Source of the DNA: DASVFB01 sp963766345
Lineage (GTDB): Bacteria; Actinomycetota; Thermoleophilia; Gaiellales; Gaiellaceae
Assembly: GCA_963766345.1 (NCBI GenBank)
Contig: CAVXZL010000011.1
Span: 186,001 to 250,000 of the forward strand
Direction of reading: 5' to 3'
DNA: 64,000 nt
Part shown: positions 1 through 9,485 of the stretch, in pieces
How positions within the stretch are numbered: position 1 is the first letter of the stretch
How the letters are laid out: each line of letters begins with the position of its first letter
Position numbers and translations under genes: made by a program
The notes under the pieces: generated by a model
Seen by the model: only the letters and a program-made list of their open reading frames with translations
What the model was told of the DNA's origin: nothing
The model's database searches: none

Positions 1-1843
1 GCGAACCCGAGCCACCTCGAGGCGGTCGATCCCGTCGTCGAGGGACGGACGCGGGCCGACCAGACCGACCGCTCGACGCGCGAGGGGCTCCACGATCCGT
101 CCGTCGCACTCGCGATCCTCATCCACGGCGATGCCGCGTTCCCCGCTCAGGGCGTGGTCGCCGAGACGCTCAACCTCTCGTACCTCGACGGCTACGCGAC
201 GGGCGGCACGCTCCACCTCATCTCGAACAATCAGGTCGGCTTCACGACGGAGCCCGAGGAGGGCCGGTCGACGCGGTATTCGAGCGACCTCGCGAAGGGC
301 TTCGACGCGCCGATCATCCACGTCAACGCCGACGATCCCGAGGCGGCGATCGCGGCGGTCAGGCTCGCGCTCGCGTTCCGCCGGCGGTTCTGCAACGACG
401 TCGTCATCGACCTCGTCGGCTATCGGCGGCACGGCCACAACGAGCAGGACGAGGCCGCGTACACGCAGCCGCTGATGGCGGCGCGCATCCTCAGGCACCC
501 GCCCGTCCGCGAGCAGTTCGCGCAGCGGCTCGAGGAGCGGGGGATCGTCACCCGGGAGGAGGCCGAGAGGCTCGACTCGGAGATGACCGCGGCGATGCGC
601 GCGGCGCACGAACGGCTCAAGGCGGCGATCGGCGCGTCGACGCCGCCGCCCGCCGAGGAGAAGCCTGCTCGCGGACGTCTCGGTCGACGTGGCCACGGCT
701 GTCCCGGCCGATCGCCTGCGCGCGCTCGACGCGCAGCTGCTCGAGGTGCCGGAGGGCTTCACCGTCCATCCGAAGCTCCTGCGCCAGCTCGAGCGGCGAC
801 CGAAAGCGCTCGAGGAGGGAGGCATCGACTGGGGCCAGGCCGAGTCGCTCGCGTTCGCGACGCTCGTGGTCGAGGGCATCCCCGTGCGTCTCACGGGCCA
901 GGACACCGAGCGCGGCACGTTCTCGCACCGCCACCTCGTCCTCCACGATGCGAAGAACGGCCAGCGCTGGACGCCGATCCAGCGGCTCCCGGACGCGACC
1001 GCATCGTTCGAGGTCTTCAACTCGCCGCTCTCGGAGTACGCGTGCGTCGGGTTCGAGTACGGCTACTCGATCGCGGCTCCGGACGCGCTCGTGCTGTGGG
1101 AGGCGCAGTTCGGCGACTTCGTCAACGGGGCCCAGATCGTCATCGACCAGTTCATCTCGAGCGGCCGCTCGAAGTGGGGAGAGACGTCGCGGCTCACGCT
1201 GCTGCTGCCGCACGGATACGAGGGCAACGGCCCGGAGCACTCGAGTGCGCGCGCCGAGCGCTTCCTCCAGCTCGCGGCGCAGAACAACATCCGCATCGCG
1301 AACTGCACGACCGCGGCGCAGTACTTCCACCTCCTGCGCCGGCAGGCGTTGACGCCGGTCGCGCGACCGCTCGTCGTGCTGACGCCGAAGGGGCTGCTGC
1401 GGCTCAAGGAAGCGTCGTCGACGCTGCAGGATCTCGCCGACGGATCGTTCCGGCCCGTGCTCGACGACTCGACGGTCGAGGCGGGAGAGGTGACGCGTCT
1501 CGTCCTCTGCTCCGGGAAGGTCTACTACGACGTCGTCGGGCACGAGGCGCGCGCCGGCGCACGTCACATCGCCGTCGGCCGGCTCGAGCAGCTCTATCCG
1601 TTCCCGGTCGATGCGGCCCGCCGGCTCGTGCGCACCTACCCGAACCTCGAGGAGATCGTGTGGGTGCAGGAGGAGCCGCAGAACATGGGGCCGTGGCGCT
1701 CCATCCGCCACCGGCTCGAGGGCGCGGCGGCCGGCGTGCCGCTGCGTTACGTCGGCCGGTCCTGGCGCGCGTCACCGTCGGAGGGCTATCCGACCGCGCA
1801 CCGGCTCGAGCAGGACCGGATCGCTAGGGACGCTTTTTCTTAG
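1..1843 (+). CDS. sucA: 2-oxoglutarate dehydrogenase E1 component (5'-partial, frameshifted)
   Basis: Thiamine-dependent E1 subunit that decarboxylates 2-oxoglutarate in the TCA cycle. The window opens inside the gene with the E1o signature NPSHLEAVDPVVEG, then IHGDAAFPAQG and GYRRHGHNEQDEA, all in frame 1. After about position 655 the homologous reading continues in frame 2 (LLADVSVDVATAVPADRL) through the transketolase-like pyrimidine domain (FNSPLSEYACVGFEYGYS) and the E1 C-terminal domain (WVQEEPQNMGPW) to a TAG. One extra base near 655-665 separates the two halves, in a linker rather than a catalytic motif. The N-terminus is outside the window, so a fused E2-like domain as in mycobacterial Kgd cannot be excluded. 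Sequencing error or pseudogene is undecided. Confidence 0.9.
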
Positions 1844-2009
1844 CGGCCCGCTTGGCCTTCGCCGCGGCCGCGGCGGCCATCGCGATCCTCGGGCCGTGCT
1901 TACGGGCGGCGCCGGTGAGCTGCCGCCGCTGTGACGGGGGCAGTCGCCGCCAGATGTCGTAGGCCGTCAGGACGAGGCCGATCGCTCCGGGTCCGCGCAT
2001 GCGAGCCAT
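1824..2009 (-). CDS. Small basic hypothetical protein (61 aa)
   Basis: Starts at the ATG giving MARMRGPGAIGL, the only in-frame Met close to the conserved-looking core (LTAYDIWRRLPPSQRRQL). It ends in an alanine/lysine-rich tail (AKAKRAAKKKRP). The family is not recognised. The basic C-terminus could bind nucleic acid or simply be disordered. It runs convergently into the 2-oxoglutarate dehydrogenase gene and overlaps its end by 20 nt. An in-frame extension to about 2120 exists but looks like read-through into the promoter of the next plus-strand gene. Confidence 0.5.
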   Translation of the reverse strand: MARMRGPGAIGLVLTAYDIWRRLPPSQRRQLTGAARKHGPRIAMAAAAAAKAKRAAKKKRP

Positions 2010-2122
2010 GGCGCCATTGTTGCCGAAATCGCGCGGGGTCGACTTGTGAGCTTTGACACAGAAGCGTGGTGTCGAAGGGGTTAAGCTTGCCGCTGCACTA
2101 CGAGCCCCAGGAAGGAGCATTC

Positions 2123-2446
2123 ATGTCGGTCGAGACCCCGTCGTTGTTCGCGCAGGCGATCCAGGAGCACCTCGAGCTGAAGCAGCGCAACTCCGAGCTC
2201 GAGCGCGAGATGCCGCTGGACGTCTACAAGTCCGAAGACCCCTTCGAGAACCATCCGCTCTTCAAGACCGAGGAGCAGGCACGTCTCGAGGAGACCATGG
2301 ACGGCGCGGAGCCGGCCGTCGCCGCGCACTCGTGGCCCGGCGAGGAGACGGCGACGGTGGAGAACGCCGCCCGCCCCGCGACCCACTCGGAGCTCGAGGA
2401 CAGCCTCTGGGGTCGCGAGTCGCGCGACTTCGACTGGGGCGACTGA
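2123..2446 (+). CDS. Conserved hypothetical acidic protein (107 aa)
   Basis: ATG chosen because AGGAAGGAG lies 5 nt upstream; the in-frame GTG at 2066 has no such site. The product is soluble, charged and without a signal or membrane segment. Its N-terminus (SLFAQAIQEHLELKQRN) is amphipathic and helical, followed by DPFENHPLFKTEEQARLEET and a low-complexity acidic tail ending DFDWGD. I recognise no domain. It stands alone between a divergent small gene and a block of hairpins. Confidence 0.6.
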   Translation: MSVETPSLFAQAIQEHLELKQRNSELEREMPLDVYKSEDPFENHPLFKTEEQARLEETMDGAEPAVAAHSWPGEETATVENAARPATHSELEDSLWGRESRDFDWGD

Positions 2447-2474
2447 CCTCGCCGCGCTGACGCGCGGCTTGTCT

Positions 2475-2501
2475 CGCGCAAAGTGCTCCGCACTTTGCGC
2501 G
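2475..2501. terminator. Hairpin downstream of the 107-aa gene
   Basis: A perfect 12-bp stem (2475-2486 with 2490-2501, CGCGCAAAGTGC/GCACTTTGCGCG) closes a 3-nt loop. It sits 28 nt after the stop of the plus-strand gene, between convergent genes. There is no T-run, so intrinsic termination is inferred only from position and stability. Confidence 0.45.
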
Positions 2502-2582
2502 ACTAAGACCGGGCAGGCGCGCTATCGCGCGCGTGCCCTTGGGTGGCCCTTGTGGGCGTGGTGCTTCGATTGGCGTAGGTGA

Positions 2583-2605
2583 GCAGTGCGGCAAAGCCGC
2601 ACTGC
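2583..2605. repeat. Second palindrome between convergent genes
   Basis: A perfect 10-bp stem GCAGTGCGGC/GCCGCACTGC around AAA lies just beyond the 3' end of the minus-strand sulfotransferase. A third, shorter GC palindrome (GCGCGC/GCGCGC) lies between the two hairpins near 2517-2531. It may terminate the minus-strand gene or belong to a dispersed repeat. Confidence 0.4.
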
Positions 2606-2618
2606 CGGCGGATTCGGA

Positions 2619-3420
2619 TTAGCGGTAGCCGAGGTCTTGCAGTTGCTCGCCCGCTTCCTCTTCGACGTCTCGTAGTTGCTCGGGCGTCAGGTCTCGTCGC
2701 CAGCGCCCGACTGAACGGTCGAAGGCGGACGACAGCGATCTGGTCAGCGGCTCCGGGTCGAGGTCGAGGTACGTCGCGAGCTCTCCTGCGACCTTCTTCG
2801 GGCTCGTGACGAGGTCTTCGTAGCGAAGCTCGAGCGTCCGGTCGGGGACGGCTCGTGCGGCGGTCGACGTAGCGGCGCCAGGCCCACGCCGCCCGCTTCG
2901 CCTCGCTCGCGGACGCGAACTCCTCCGTCCGCTCGGGCTCGACCCAGAAGCGGGCGTGGGCTCCATAGGCGAGGCCCGCGTCGTCGGCGCCGGCGCGATC
3001 CGCGCCCAGCCAGCCGCGCTCGAGCAACGAGCAGACGACGTCGCGCCCGTCGCGGACGATGTGCACCGCCTGCGCGGCCGGGTACGCGCGGAGCGCGGCC
3101 GAAAGGACGAAGCTCGTCTCGGGCGTCTGCTCGACGCCGCGCAGGTGCGACGCGAGGCCGAGCGTGCGCACGACTTCGAGCATCCGCCGCAGGCGCGCCG
3201 CCGCCTCGGCCTCGGGAAGCCGGTACGAGCTCCGGGATCGCCGACTTGAGGGGCTTCACCTCTCCGAGGTCGACGAGGCCCGGCTGCGCGCCGAGCGAGT
3301 TGCCGAGGAACGTCGTCCCGGACCGCGGCGAGCCGACGACGAAGACGAGCCGCTCCTCGCGGTGGAGGGACGGCCGCGAGCGGGCGCGTTGAAAGACACG
3401 CGCGGCGCTCGTGGCGTAGA
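2619..3420 (-). pseudogene. Sulfotransferase family protein, two frameshifts, no clear start
   Basis: PAPS-dependent sulfotransferase fold in three frames. The 5'-phosphosulfate loop FVVGSPRSGTTFLGNSLG is at about 3305-3345, the 3'-phosphate motif VHIVRDGRDVVCSLL follows, and the C-terminus ends RYEDLVTSPKKVAGELATYL. Continuity needs one base removed near 3205-3218 (VPAS to LPEAEAAARL) and one near 2860-2868 (RRYVD to AARAVPDRTLELR). Upstream of the P-loop the frame stays open past 3480 into udgX, but no ATG, GTG or TTG was found in it, so the 5' end given is approximate. Acceptor substrate unknown. It is either decayed or mis-sequenced. Confidence 0.7.
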
Positions 3421-3452
3421 GGGATGCCGAGCGGAGCGAAGCGATCGGCCGA

Positions 3453-4088
3453 CTATGCCCGAAGGAGCGACGCGACGACTCTGAGGTCGTCGACGAGTGC
3501 CGCGCGCTCGGCCTCGCGCGTCTCGGCGTCCGCGCGCAGGATCGCGGACGGGTGGATCGTCGCGAGGACGTGCGGCGCCAGATCCGAGTCGACCGGCGTG
3601 CCGCGTTCGCGGGTGACGCGGAAGCTCCGGCCGAGAAGCGCCTGCGCGGCTGTCGCGCCGAGGCACACGAGGACCTCCGGCTTCACCACCCTGATCTCCG
3701 CGTCGAGCCACGGGCGACATGCGGCGACCTCCGACCAGGCCGGCTTCGCATGAATCCTCCGCTTGCCGCGCGCCTGCCACTTGAAGTGCTTGACGACGTT
3801 CGTGACGTAGGCGCTCGTGCGGTCGATGCCCGCCTCCTCGAGCGCCTCGTCGAGCAACCGGCCCGCCGGGCCGACGAACGGATGCCCCTCGCGATCCTCG
3901 CGGTCGCCGGGCTGCTCGCCGACGAGCATCAGTTCCGAGCGCGGCTCGCCCTCGCCGAAGACCGTCTGGGTACCCGTGCGCCAGAGCGGGCACGCCTGGC
4001 AGCCGGCGGCGGCTTCGCGCAGCGAGGTGAGCGACAGCCGCGCGGGGAGGTACTCCGCGGCGGTGCGTGTGTCGACCTTCGGCGACAT
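3453..4088 (-). CDS. udgX: UdgX-type uracil-DNA glycosylase family protein
   Basis: Family 4-like uracil-DNA glycosylase fold, 211 aa from the ATG of MSPKVDTRTA, matching the usual UdgX length of about 210. Motif A is GEQPGD, followed by HPFVGPAGRLLDEAL. The diagnostic UdgX R-loop KRRIH is present; in UdgX its His makes the covalent bond to uracil-DNA. Motif B is HPSAILR. Cysteines in CQACPLW and CRPWL fit the 4Fe-4S cluster. The role is inferred as uracil-DNA capture or repair. A longer in-frame extension to 4247 is probably untranslated, since it runs into the divergent aminopeptidase promoter. Confidence 0.9.
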   Translation of the reverse strand: MSPKVDTRTAAEYLPARLSLTSLREAAAGCQACPLWRTGTQTVFGEGEPRSELMLVGEQPGDREDREGHPFVGPAGRLLDEALEEAGIDRTSAYVTNVVKHFKWQARGKRRIHAKPAWSEVAACRPWLDAEIRVVKPEVLVCLGATAAQALLGRSFRVTRERGTPVDSDLAPHVLATIHPSAILRADAETREAERAALVDDLRVVASLLRA

Positions 4089-4158
4089 GTCCGTCACGTA
4101 CCAGCGGCCACCACTCTTACACCGCGTCGTTGACTCACCGATCGATATGGTCTCGGCT

Positions 4159-5376
4159 ATGAGCGAGAACGGACGTCTTCGCGCGCTTGCAGAGCTTGCG
4201 GTCAAGGTCGGCGCGAACGTGAACGAGGGGCAGTACGTGCTCGTCACCGCGCTCGTCGAGCACGTGCCGCTCGTGCGCGAGATCGCGAACGTCTGCTACG
4301 AGAACGGCGCCCGCTACGTCGACGCCGCTTATCTCGACCAGCACGTTCGCCGCGCGATGATCGAGAAGGGCCCCGACGACACGCTCGAATGGAGCCCGGC
4401 GTGGGGCGTGAAGCGCATGGAGGACCTCGGCGAGGAGCGCGGCGCGGCGATCGCGATCACCGGCGATCCGGAGCCGGAGCTGCTCAGCGACCTCGATCAG
4501 GATCGCGTCGGCCGCGCGCGGCCGGTCAAGATCGCCGAGGCGAACCTCCGCAACGTCATGGCCGGCAAGGTCAACTGGACGATCGTCAGCTACCCGAACG
4601 AGGGCTGGGCCACGACGGTGTTCGGCGAGCCCGACGTCGACCGGCTGTGGACCGACGTCGAGCGTGCGATCCGCCTCGACGAGCCCGACCCCGTCGCCGC
4701 CTGGCAGGAGCACCTTGCCCGCCTCGACGAGCGCTGCGGCCAGCTGAATGCGCGCCGCTTCGATTCGCTTCGCTACCGCGGGCCCGGAACCGACCTCACG
4801 GTCGGCCTCAACCCCAAGTCGATCTGGATGTCCGGCAACTCGGAGACGGCGTACGGCCGTCGCTTCGTCCCGAACGTGCCGACCGAGGAGGTCTTCACGA
4901 CGCCGGACTGGCGCCGTGCGGAAGGCACCGTCCGCTCGACGATGCCGCTCGCGCTGCCCGGCAACATCATCCGCGACCTCGAGCTGACGTTCAAAGACGG
5001 ACGCGCCGTCGACGTCAAGGCATCGACTGGAGCCGACTACGTTCGAGCGCAGCTCGCCGCGGACGACGGCGCCGCGCAACTCGGCGAGCTCGCGCTCGTC
5101 GACGGCAGCTCACGCGTCGGGCAGATCGGCCACATCTTCTTCAACACGCTCTTCGACGAGAACGCGACGTGCCACATTGCGTACGGCCGAGGGATTGCGA
5201 ACTGCGTCGACGGAGCACTCGAGCTCGACGAGGACGCGCAGCAGGAGGCCGGCGTGAACCAGTCCTCGGTGCACACCGACTTCATGATCGGCGGGGCGGA
5301 GGTCGAGGTCGACGGCATCACTGCGGACGGCGAGGCGGTCCCGATCCTCCGCAACAACGAGTGGCAGCTCTCCTAA
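4159..5376 (+). CDS. M29-family aminopeptidase
   Basis: Thermophilic metalloprotease family (AmpS/PepS/AmpII), 405 aa, the usual size. The fold's two metal-site stretches are visible: NVPTEEVFTTPDW and the run IGHIFFNTLFDEN, CHIAYGRG and SSVHTDFMIGG, which hold the Glu, His and Asp ligands. Cytosolic, no signal peptide. It removes N-terminal residues from peptides. Start set at the ATG of MSENGRLRALAELAV; an ATG four codons earlier is also possible. It shares 4 nt with the convergent aminotransferase. Confidence 0.92.
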   Translation: MSENGRLRALAELAVKVGANVNEGQYVLVTALVEHVPLVREIANVCYENGARYVDAAYLDQHVRRAMIEKGPDDTLEWSPAWGVKRMEDLGEERGAAIAITGDPEPELLSDLDQDRVGRARPVKIAEANLRNVMAGKVNWTIVSYPNEGWATTVFGEPDVDRLWTDVERAIRLDEPDPVAAWQEHLARLDERCGQLNARRFDSLRYRGPGTDLTVGLNPKSIWMSGNSETAYGRRFVPNVPTEEVFTTPDWRRAEGTVRSTMPLALPGNIIRDLELTFKDGRAVDVKASTGADYVRAQLAADDGAAQLGELALVDGSSRVGQIGHIFFNTLFDENATCHIAYGRGIANCVDGALELDEDAQQEAGVNQSSVHTDFMIGGAEVEVDGITADGEAVPILRNNEWQLS

Positions 5377-6740
5377 CGGACTCCCGCGGCGGTTAGCGCG
5401 AGCTTCGCGACCGCTCTCGGCAGGCGGCGCGCCTTGCCGATCGTCTCGTCGAGCGCGCCTGCGAACCAGTCGAGATCGTCGTCCGTGAGCGTGAGCGGCG
5501 GGATGCCCTTGATCACGGCGATGCCGTGTCCGGCGACCTGGCTCAGGATCCGGTGCTCGCGGAACAGCGGCACGACGATCACCTGCGCGAAGAGGCCGCG
5601 TTGCATCCGGTCGAGCAGCCGGTACGAGCGCCGGCCGGCGTCGGGCTCCGCGAACTCGATCGCCCAGAGCAGGCCGAGGCCGCGCACGTCGCGCACGACG
5701 TCGTAGCGGTCGACGAGCGGCGTCGTCAGCTCGAGCAGTCGCGCGCCGAGGCGTGCGGTACGCGAAACGAGATCCTGCTCGTCGAGCTCGTGCAGAGTGG
5801 CGAGCCCCGCTGCCATCCCGAGCTCGTTCGGAGCGAACGTCGAGCCGTGCGAGACGGAATGCTCGAGCGAGTCGAAGACCTTCTCGTGAACGGCTTTCGA
5901 CATGAGCAGCGCGCCGACGGGGACGTAGCCGCCGGACAGCGACTTCGCGACCGGAACGAGATCCGGCTCGAGCCCCCAGTGCTCGAACGCGAACAGCTTG
6001 CCCGTGCGGCCGAAGCCCGTCTGCACCTCGTCGACGCAGAACAGCGTGCCGAAACGGCGGCAGAGCTCCTGCGCGCCTTCGAGATAGCCGGGCGGAGGCA
6101 GGTTGACGCCCTTGCCCTGCACCGGCTCGACGAGGAAGAGCGCGACGTCCTCCTGCCGCAGCTCGTGCTCGAGCGCCTCGAGGTCGCCGAAGGCCACGTG
6201 CGAGAACCCGGGGAGGAGCGGACCGAACCGTTCGGTGAACTCCGGGTTGCCGTTCGCCGACAGCGAGCCGAGCGTGAGCCCGTGGAAGCCGTGAGCGGCG
6301 CAGACGACTCGCGTGCGCCCGGTCGCCGCGCGCCCGAGCTTCAACGCCGCCTCGACCGCCTCGGTGCCCGAGCTCGTGAAGAGCACGCGCTCGAGCCGCT
6401 GCGGAGTTCGGCGGATCAGCTCTTCGGCGAGCAGCGGCGGCAGCGGCGATGCGCCGAGCTGCACCGAGCCGGGAAGGTCGAGCTCGAGCGCCTCGATCAG
6501 CGCCGCGCGCACGCGGGGGTTGTTGCGCCCGACGTTGAACATCCCGAAGCCGCCGAGCATGTCGAGGTACTTGTCGCCGCGCTCGTCCCAGAGATACGCG
6601 CCCTGTGCACGAGCCCACGCGCGGTCGAAGCCGATCTTCTTCAGGACGCGCGAGAACTGCGGGTTGATCGTGCGACCCCAGAGATCGACGTCGCTCTGTG
6701 TGCGTGACGCGAGCAGCTGGGCGAGGCTGAAGTCGCTCAC
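5373..6740 (-). CDS. Class III PLP-dependent aminotransferase
   Basis: Fold-type I aminotransferase of the acetylornithine/GABA group, 455 aa. Visible are SSGTEAVEAALKLGRAATG (phosphate cup), AAHGFHGLT, FCVDEVQTGFGRTGK with the conserved Asp, and VAKSLSGGY with Schiff-base Lys266, then GSTFAPNELGMAAGLA. The C-terminal domain is complete. The amino donor cannot be read from the sequence; the VGRNNPRVRAALIEAL region resembles enzymes annotated as aspartate/ornithine-type aminotransferases. The long N-terminal segment before GAYLWDERG is typical of the larger members. Confidence 0.88.
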   Translation of the reverse strand: MSDFSLAQLLASRTQSDVDLWGRTINPQFSRVLKKIGFDRAWARAQGAYLWDERGDKYLDMLGGFGMFNVGRNNPRVRAALIEALELDLPGSVQLGASPLPPLLAEELIRRTPQRLERVLFTSSGTEAVEAALKLGRAATGRTRVVCAAHGFHGLTLGSLSANGNPEFTERFGPLLPGFSHVAFGDLEALEHELRQEDVALFLVEPVQGKGVNLPPPGYLEGAQELCRRFGTLFCVDEVQTGFGRTGKLFAFEHWGLEPDLVPVAKSLSGGYVPVGALLMSKAVHEKVFDSLEHSVSHGSTFAPNELGMAAGLATLHELDEQDLVSRTARLGARLLELTTPLVDRYDVVRDVRGLGLLWAIEFAEPDAGRRSYRLLDRMQRGLFAQVIVVPLFREHRILSQVAGHGIAVIKGIPPLTLTDDDLDWFAGALDETIGKARRLPRAVAKLALTAAGVR

Positions 6741-6797
6741 GACCGAAACGCTACTTCGTGTGGCGGCGCGCTCTTCGCCCGACGCGCCGCGCGAGTT

Positions 6798-6971
6798 CTA
6801 GTACCACTTGCCGGCCGCGAACCCCCCGAACGCGATCAGGCCCACGAGGACCAGGATGATCCCGAGGATGAGGCTCCAGAAGAGCGCCACGATGATGCCG
6901 GCGATCACGAGGATGCCTCCGACGCCGAGGCCTCCCGCGAACCTGCCGCCACGCCTGCCGTCCATCGCCAT
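6798..6971 (-). CDS. Small membrane protein (57 aa)
   Basis: Begins MAMDGRRGGRFAGG, with AAAGGAG about 5 nt ahead of the ATG. Two hydrophobic stretches (GVGGILVIAGIIVALFW and LILGIILVLVGLIAF) are separated by only a few residues, so it is a short hairpin or one long membrane segment, ending AAGKWY. No family recognised. It is a single gene with about 430 bp of non-coding DNA upstream. Confidence 0.6.
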   Translation of the reverse strand: MAMDGRRGGRFAGGLGVGGILVIAGIIVALFWSLILGIILVLVGLIAFGGFAAGKWY

Positions 6972-7402
6972 CGGTACTTCTCCTTTCGGTTCGTGAGCTC
7001 AGCGGGGCTTCTCCCCGGGTCTGCCGCGAGGTAAGCACGTGAGCGTATTGCATGCGGCGAGCGCCGACCGCGCCGGGGAAGCAAGTTGCACCGCGCCCGC
7101 TCATAGATCGTCGACGTGGCAGTTTCAGATAGATCGCCGGGATCCCAAGTAGAGGATATGACCTATTGCAGCGTTATCGGCTCAACTTCCTGGGTCCGAA
7201 CAGTTACAGCGGCGGCAACCACGGATGCCCGGTCTGACCGCCGTCATCGCACCGAGGTAACCGCTCCTACCAGCTCCTACCGAACACCTTGCATCGACGG
7301 GGCCCGCCGCTCTGGTGGGCCCCGTCCTCGACGACGACAGAGTCCGCAGACCATCTTCGTGGTCGACTGCTGACGCGCTCTTCAATGCGGAAGAACGCGG
7401 GG
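6972..7402. other. Intergenic region with no supported gene
   Basis: It holds the ribosome site of the small membrane protein at the left and a hairpin at 7296-7326. A plus-strand open frame at about 7116-7373 has no ribosome site and an unlikely composition, so I left it out. Confidence 0.5.
7296..7326. terminator. Hairpin terminator of the class V aminotransferase gene
   Basis: Perfect 10-bp stem GACGGGGCCC/GGGCCCCGTC with an 11-nt loop, 77 nt downstream of the minus-strand stop. There is no T-tract on either side. Confidence 0.5.
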
Positions 7403-8611
7403 TTAACGGTGCGCAAGTTCCTCGACGATCGCGAGCACGTGCTCGACCTCCTGCTTCGTGTTGTAGTAGTGCGGAGAGAGGCGAACACACCAGTCGACGC
7501 CTTTGTCGACGAAGTCGAAGAGTGCGTACTCCCGGAGGCCGAGTGACGAATTGATCCGATGAGCATCGAGCGCCTGCTTGAATCGGTCGGGTTCCGCGCC
7601 TGAGACGGTGAACGTGACGATTGCGCAGCGTTTCCGGCCTCGGTCCAGCACGTCGATGCCTTCGATCCCGGAGAGACCGTCGCGGAGCATCGCGCCTAAG
7701 GCGGGGGAGCGTTTGGCGATCGAGCTGATGCCGACGGAGAGGGCGTAGCGAACGGCTACGGCGGCGCCGAGCAGCGCGGCGTAGTCGAACTCCCAATCCT
7801 CAAAACGCGCAGCGGTGGCGACGGGCTCGTACGCGTCGGGACGGAGCCACCGTGCGCCGCGCATGTCGATGAACAGCGGCTCGTATCCGGCTGCGAGGGC
7901 ACGGTCGGAGACGTAGAGCAGACCGGTGCCGCGTGGGCCGCGGAGGAACTTTCGGCAAGTCGCGGAGAGGAAGTCGCAACCGAGTCGCTCGACGTCGAGC
8001 GGATACTGTCCGATCGACTGGCACGCGTCGACGACGTAGAGCAGGTCGAGCTCCCGGCAGCGCCGGCCAATCTCTTCAACCGGCTGGACGAGGCCGGAAT
8101 TGGTGGGAATGTGCGTGGCGACCACGACCCGGGGGCGCGGGCGTCGCATCAGCGCGCACATCGCATCGACGTCCACACCGCCCTCAGGCAGGTTCGGCGC
8201 GTGGATGATCTCGACGCCGAACCGCTTGCGCAACGAAAGAAACGCGATCTGGTTCGAGATGTAGTCGTCTCTGGTGGTCAGGATCGTGTCGCCGCGCTCG
8301 AATGGGATCGCCGAGAGGGCTCGGGAGAACGCATCTGTCGCGCTCGCCGCGAACGCGACGTTCTCCGGCCGGCAACCGACCAGCTCGGCGGTTGCCGCGT
8401 AGAAGTCGGCGATCGCGTCGGCTCGTGCGTCGGCGGCCTCATAGCCGCCGAGGGTCGCCTCGAGCTGAAGATGCGCACGCATCGCTTCGAGCACTGGGGC
8501 GGGCATCAGTCCGGCACCCGCGTTGTTGAAATGGATCCGCTCGGCGCACCCCGGCGTCTCGGCCCGCAGCCGCTCGACCTCGAGGCCATTCGCTGGCTTG
8601 GTCTGTCCCAT
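7403..8611 (-). CDS. Class V aminotransferase-fold PLP enzyme
   Basis: SufS/CsdA-like fold-type I PLP enzyme, 402 aa. It opens FNNAGAGLMPAPVLEAM, followed by FAASATDAFSRAL, VVDACQSIGQ with the pyridine-binding Asp, and SATCRKFLRGPRGTGLLYV with the Schiff-base Lys. HIPTNSGLVQPVEEIG replaces the HNE/HHN motif of true cysteine desulfurases. That pattern occurs in the isopenicillin-N-epimerase/EgtE-like branch, so a C-S lyase, racemase or aminotransferase role is possible. No catalytic Cys loop of the IscS type is seen. Monocistronic, with its own downstream hairpin. Confidence 0.82.
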   Translation of the reverse strand: MGQTKPANGLEVERLRAETPGCAERIHFNNAGAGLMPAPVLEAMRAHLQLEATLGGYEAADARADAIADFYAATAELVGCRPENVAFAASATDAFSRALSAIPFERGDTILTTRDDYISNQIAFLSLRKRFGVEIIHAPNLPEGGVDVDAMCALMRRPRPRVVVATHIPTNSGLVQPVEEIGRRCRELDLLYVVDACQSIGQYPLDVERLGCDFLSATCRKFLRGPRGTGLLYVSDRALAAGYEPLFIDMRGARWLRPDAYEPVATAARFEDWEFDYAALLGAAVAVRYALSVGISSIAKRSPALGAMLRDGLSGIEGIDVLDRGRKRCAIVTFTVSGAEPDRFKQALDAHRINSSLGLREYALFDFVDKGVDWCVRLSPHYYNTKQEVEHVLAIVEELAHR

Positions 8612-8749
8612 GCTTGACGAGTATCTCGACGCGCAGGCTGCGACGAGCCTCGAGTGACTGCGGCGCGTGGGTGGCCGACTCAGACGACGAGATTCGCCGC
8701 CGACGCCGGAACGAGCACGAGCGCGAGCATCAGGGCCGGCGGGCAGACG

Positions 8750-9403
8750 TCAGCGCCGAACTGGTGCGACCTTCGCGTCGTCGACGATCAGGCTCGAGAC
8801 GTGCACGCCGTACAGGTCGCGCGCGTCCCGGTCGAGGCCTCGCTCGAGCCAGGCCGCCTGGCGCTCGCCTGGCACGACGAGCAGGATCTCGTTCGCCGGG
8901 AAGCCCGCCAGCGCATCGCCGATGGCCTGCAGCGGGTCGTCGTCACCGACGACGCCGCGCGCGTCGATCCCGAGCCGCGTGAGGCCGAGCAACGCCTCGG
9001 ACAGGCGCACGCGCGCGTCCTCGCGTTCCCGCTCCTCGTCTTCCGCAAGGAAGTGCAGGGGCGTCGGTAGCACCGGTGCGACAACGAGGACGTCGGCGGC
9101 GCGGCCGACGAGCGTATCGACCACCGCCCTGCACAGACTCGCGCTCGCGCAGTGGGCGTCCGCGACGACGAGCAACTTGAAGCGACCGCCGAACCGCGGG
9201 TGCAGACGAACGGCGTTCGCCCGCGTGTGCGGGAACAGAACTGCCGCGATACAGGCGATCGCGATCCCGATCGTCGCGGCGACGCCGAAGCCGATCCAGC
9301 CGAGCGCCGGCGGTTTGACGACGAACGCGCCGACGAGGAGCAGAACGGTCACGTAGCCCACGGCCGGGGCCAGGATCCACCGCAGATACGACTTGGAATG
9401 CAT
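8750..9403 (-). CDS. Membrane-anchored protein with a USP-like domain
   Basis: 217 aa, starting MHSKSYLRWILAP. Two membrane segments (about residues 8-30 and 36-57) are followed by a cytosolic alpha/beta domain containing FKLLVVADAHCASASL, VLVVAPVLPTPLHFL, GVVGDDDPLQAIGDALAG and NEILLVVPGE. The soluble part looks like a universal-stress-protein relative without a recognisable ATP loop. The same VGDxDPLxAI...DEVLI pattern recurs in the 126-aa protein at 41974-42354. Last gene of the minus-strand GH65/USP operon, 82 nt after the double USP. Confidence 0.6.
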   Translation of the reverse strand: MHSKSYLRWILAPAVGYVTVLLLVGAFVVKPPALGWIGFGVAATIGIAIACIAAVLFPHTRANAVRLHPRFGGRFKLLVVADAHCASASLCRAVVDTLVGRAADVLVVAPVLPTPLHFLAEDEEREREDARVRLSEALLGLTRLGIDARGVVGDDDPLQAIGDALAGFPANEILLVVPGERQAAWLERGLDRDARDLYGVHVSSLIVDDAKVAPVRR

Positions 9404-9485
9404 GCTCACCTCCAGAGGTGTCCTCAGGTTAGGCCCGGCACTCCCGCCGGGCCATCGGGGACGCGCCCGATCGACCTTCGGCGAA

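Noticed and set aside
7116..7373. Plus-strand 85-codon open frame
   Set aside because: No start signal, Thr/Arg-rich shadow-like composition, and it crosses the terminator hairpin.
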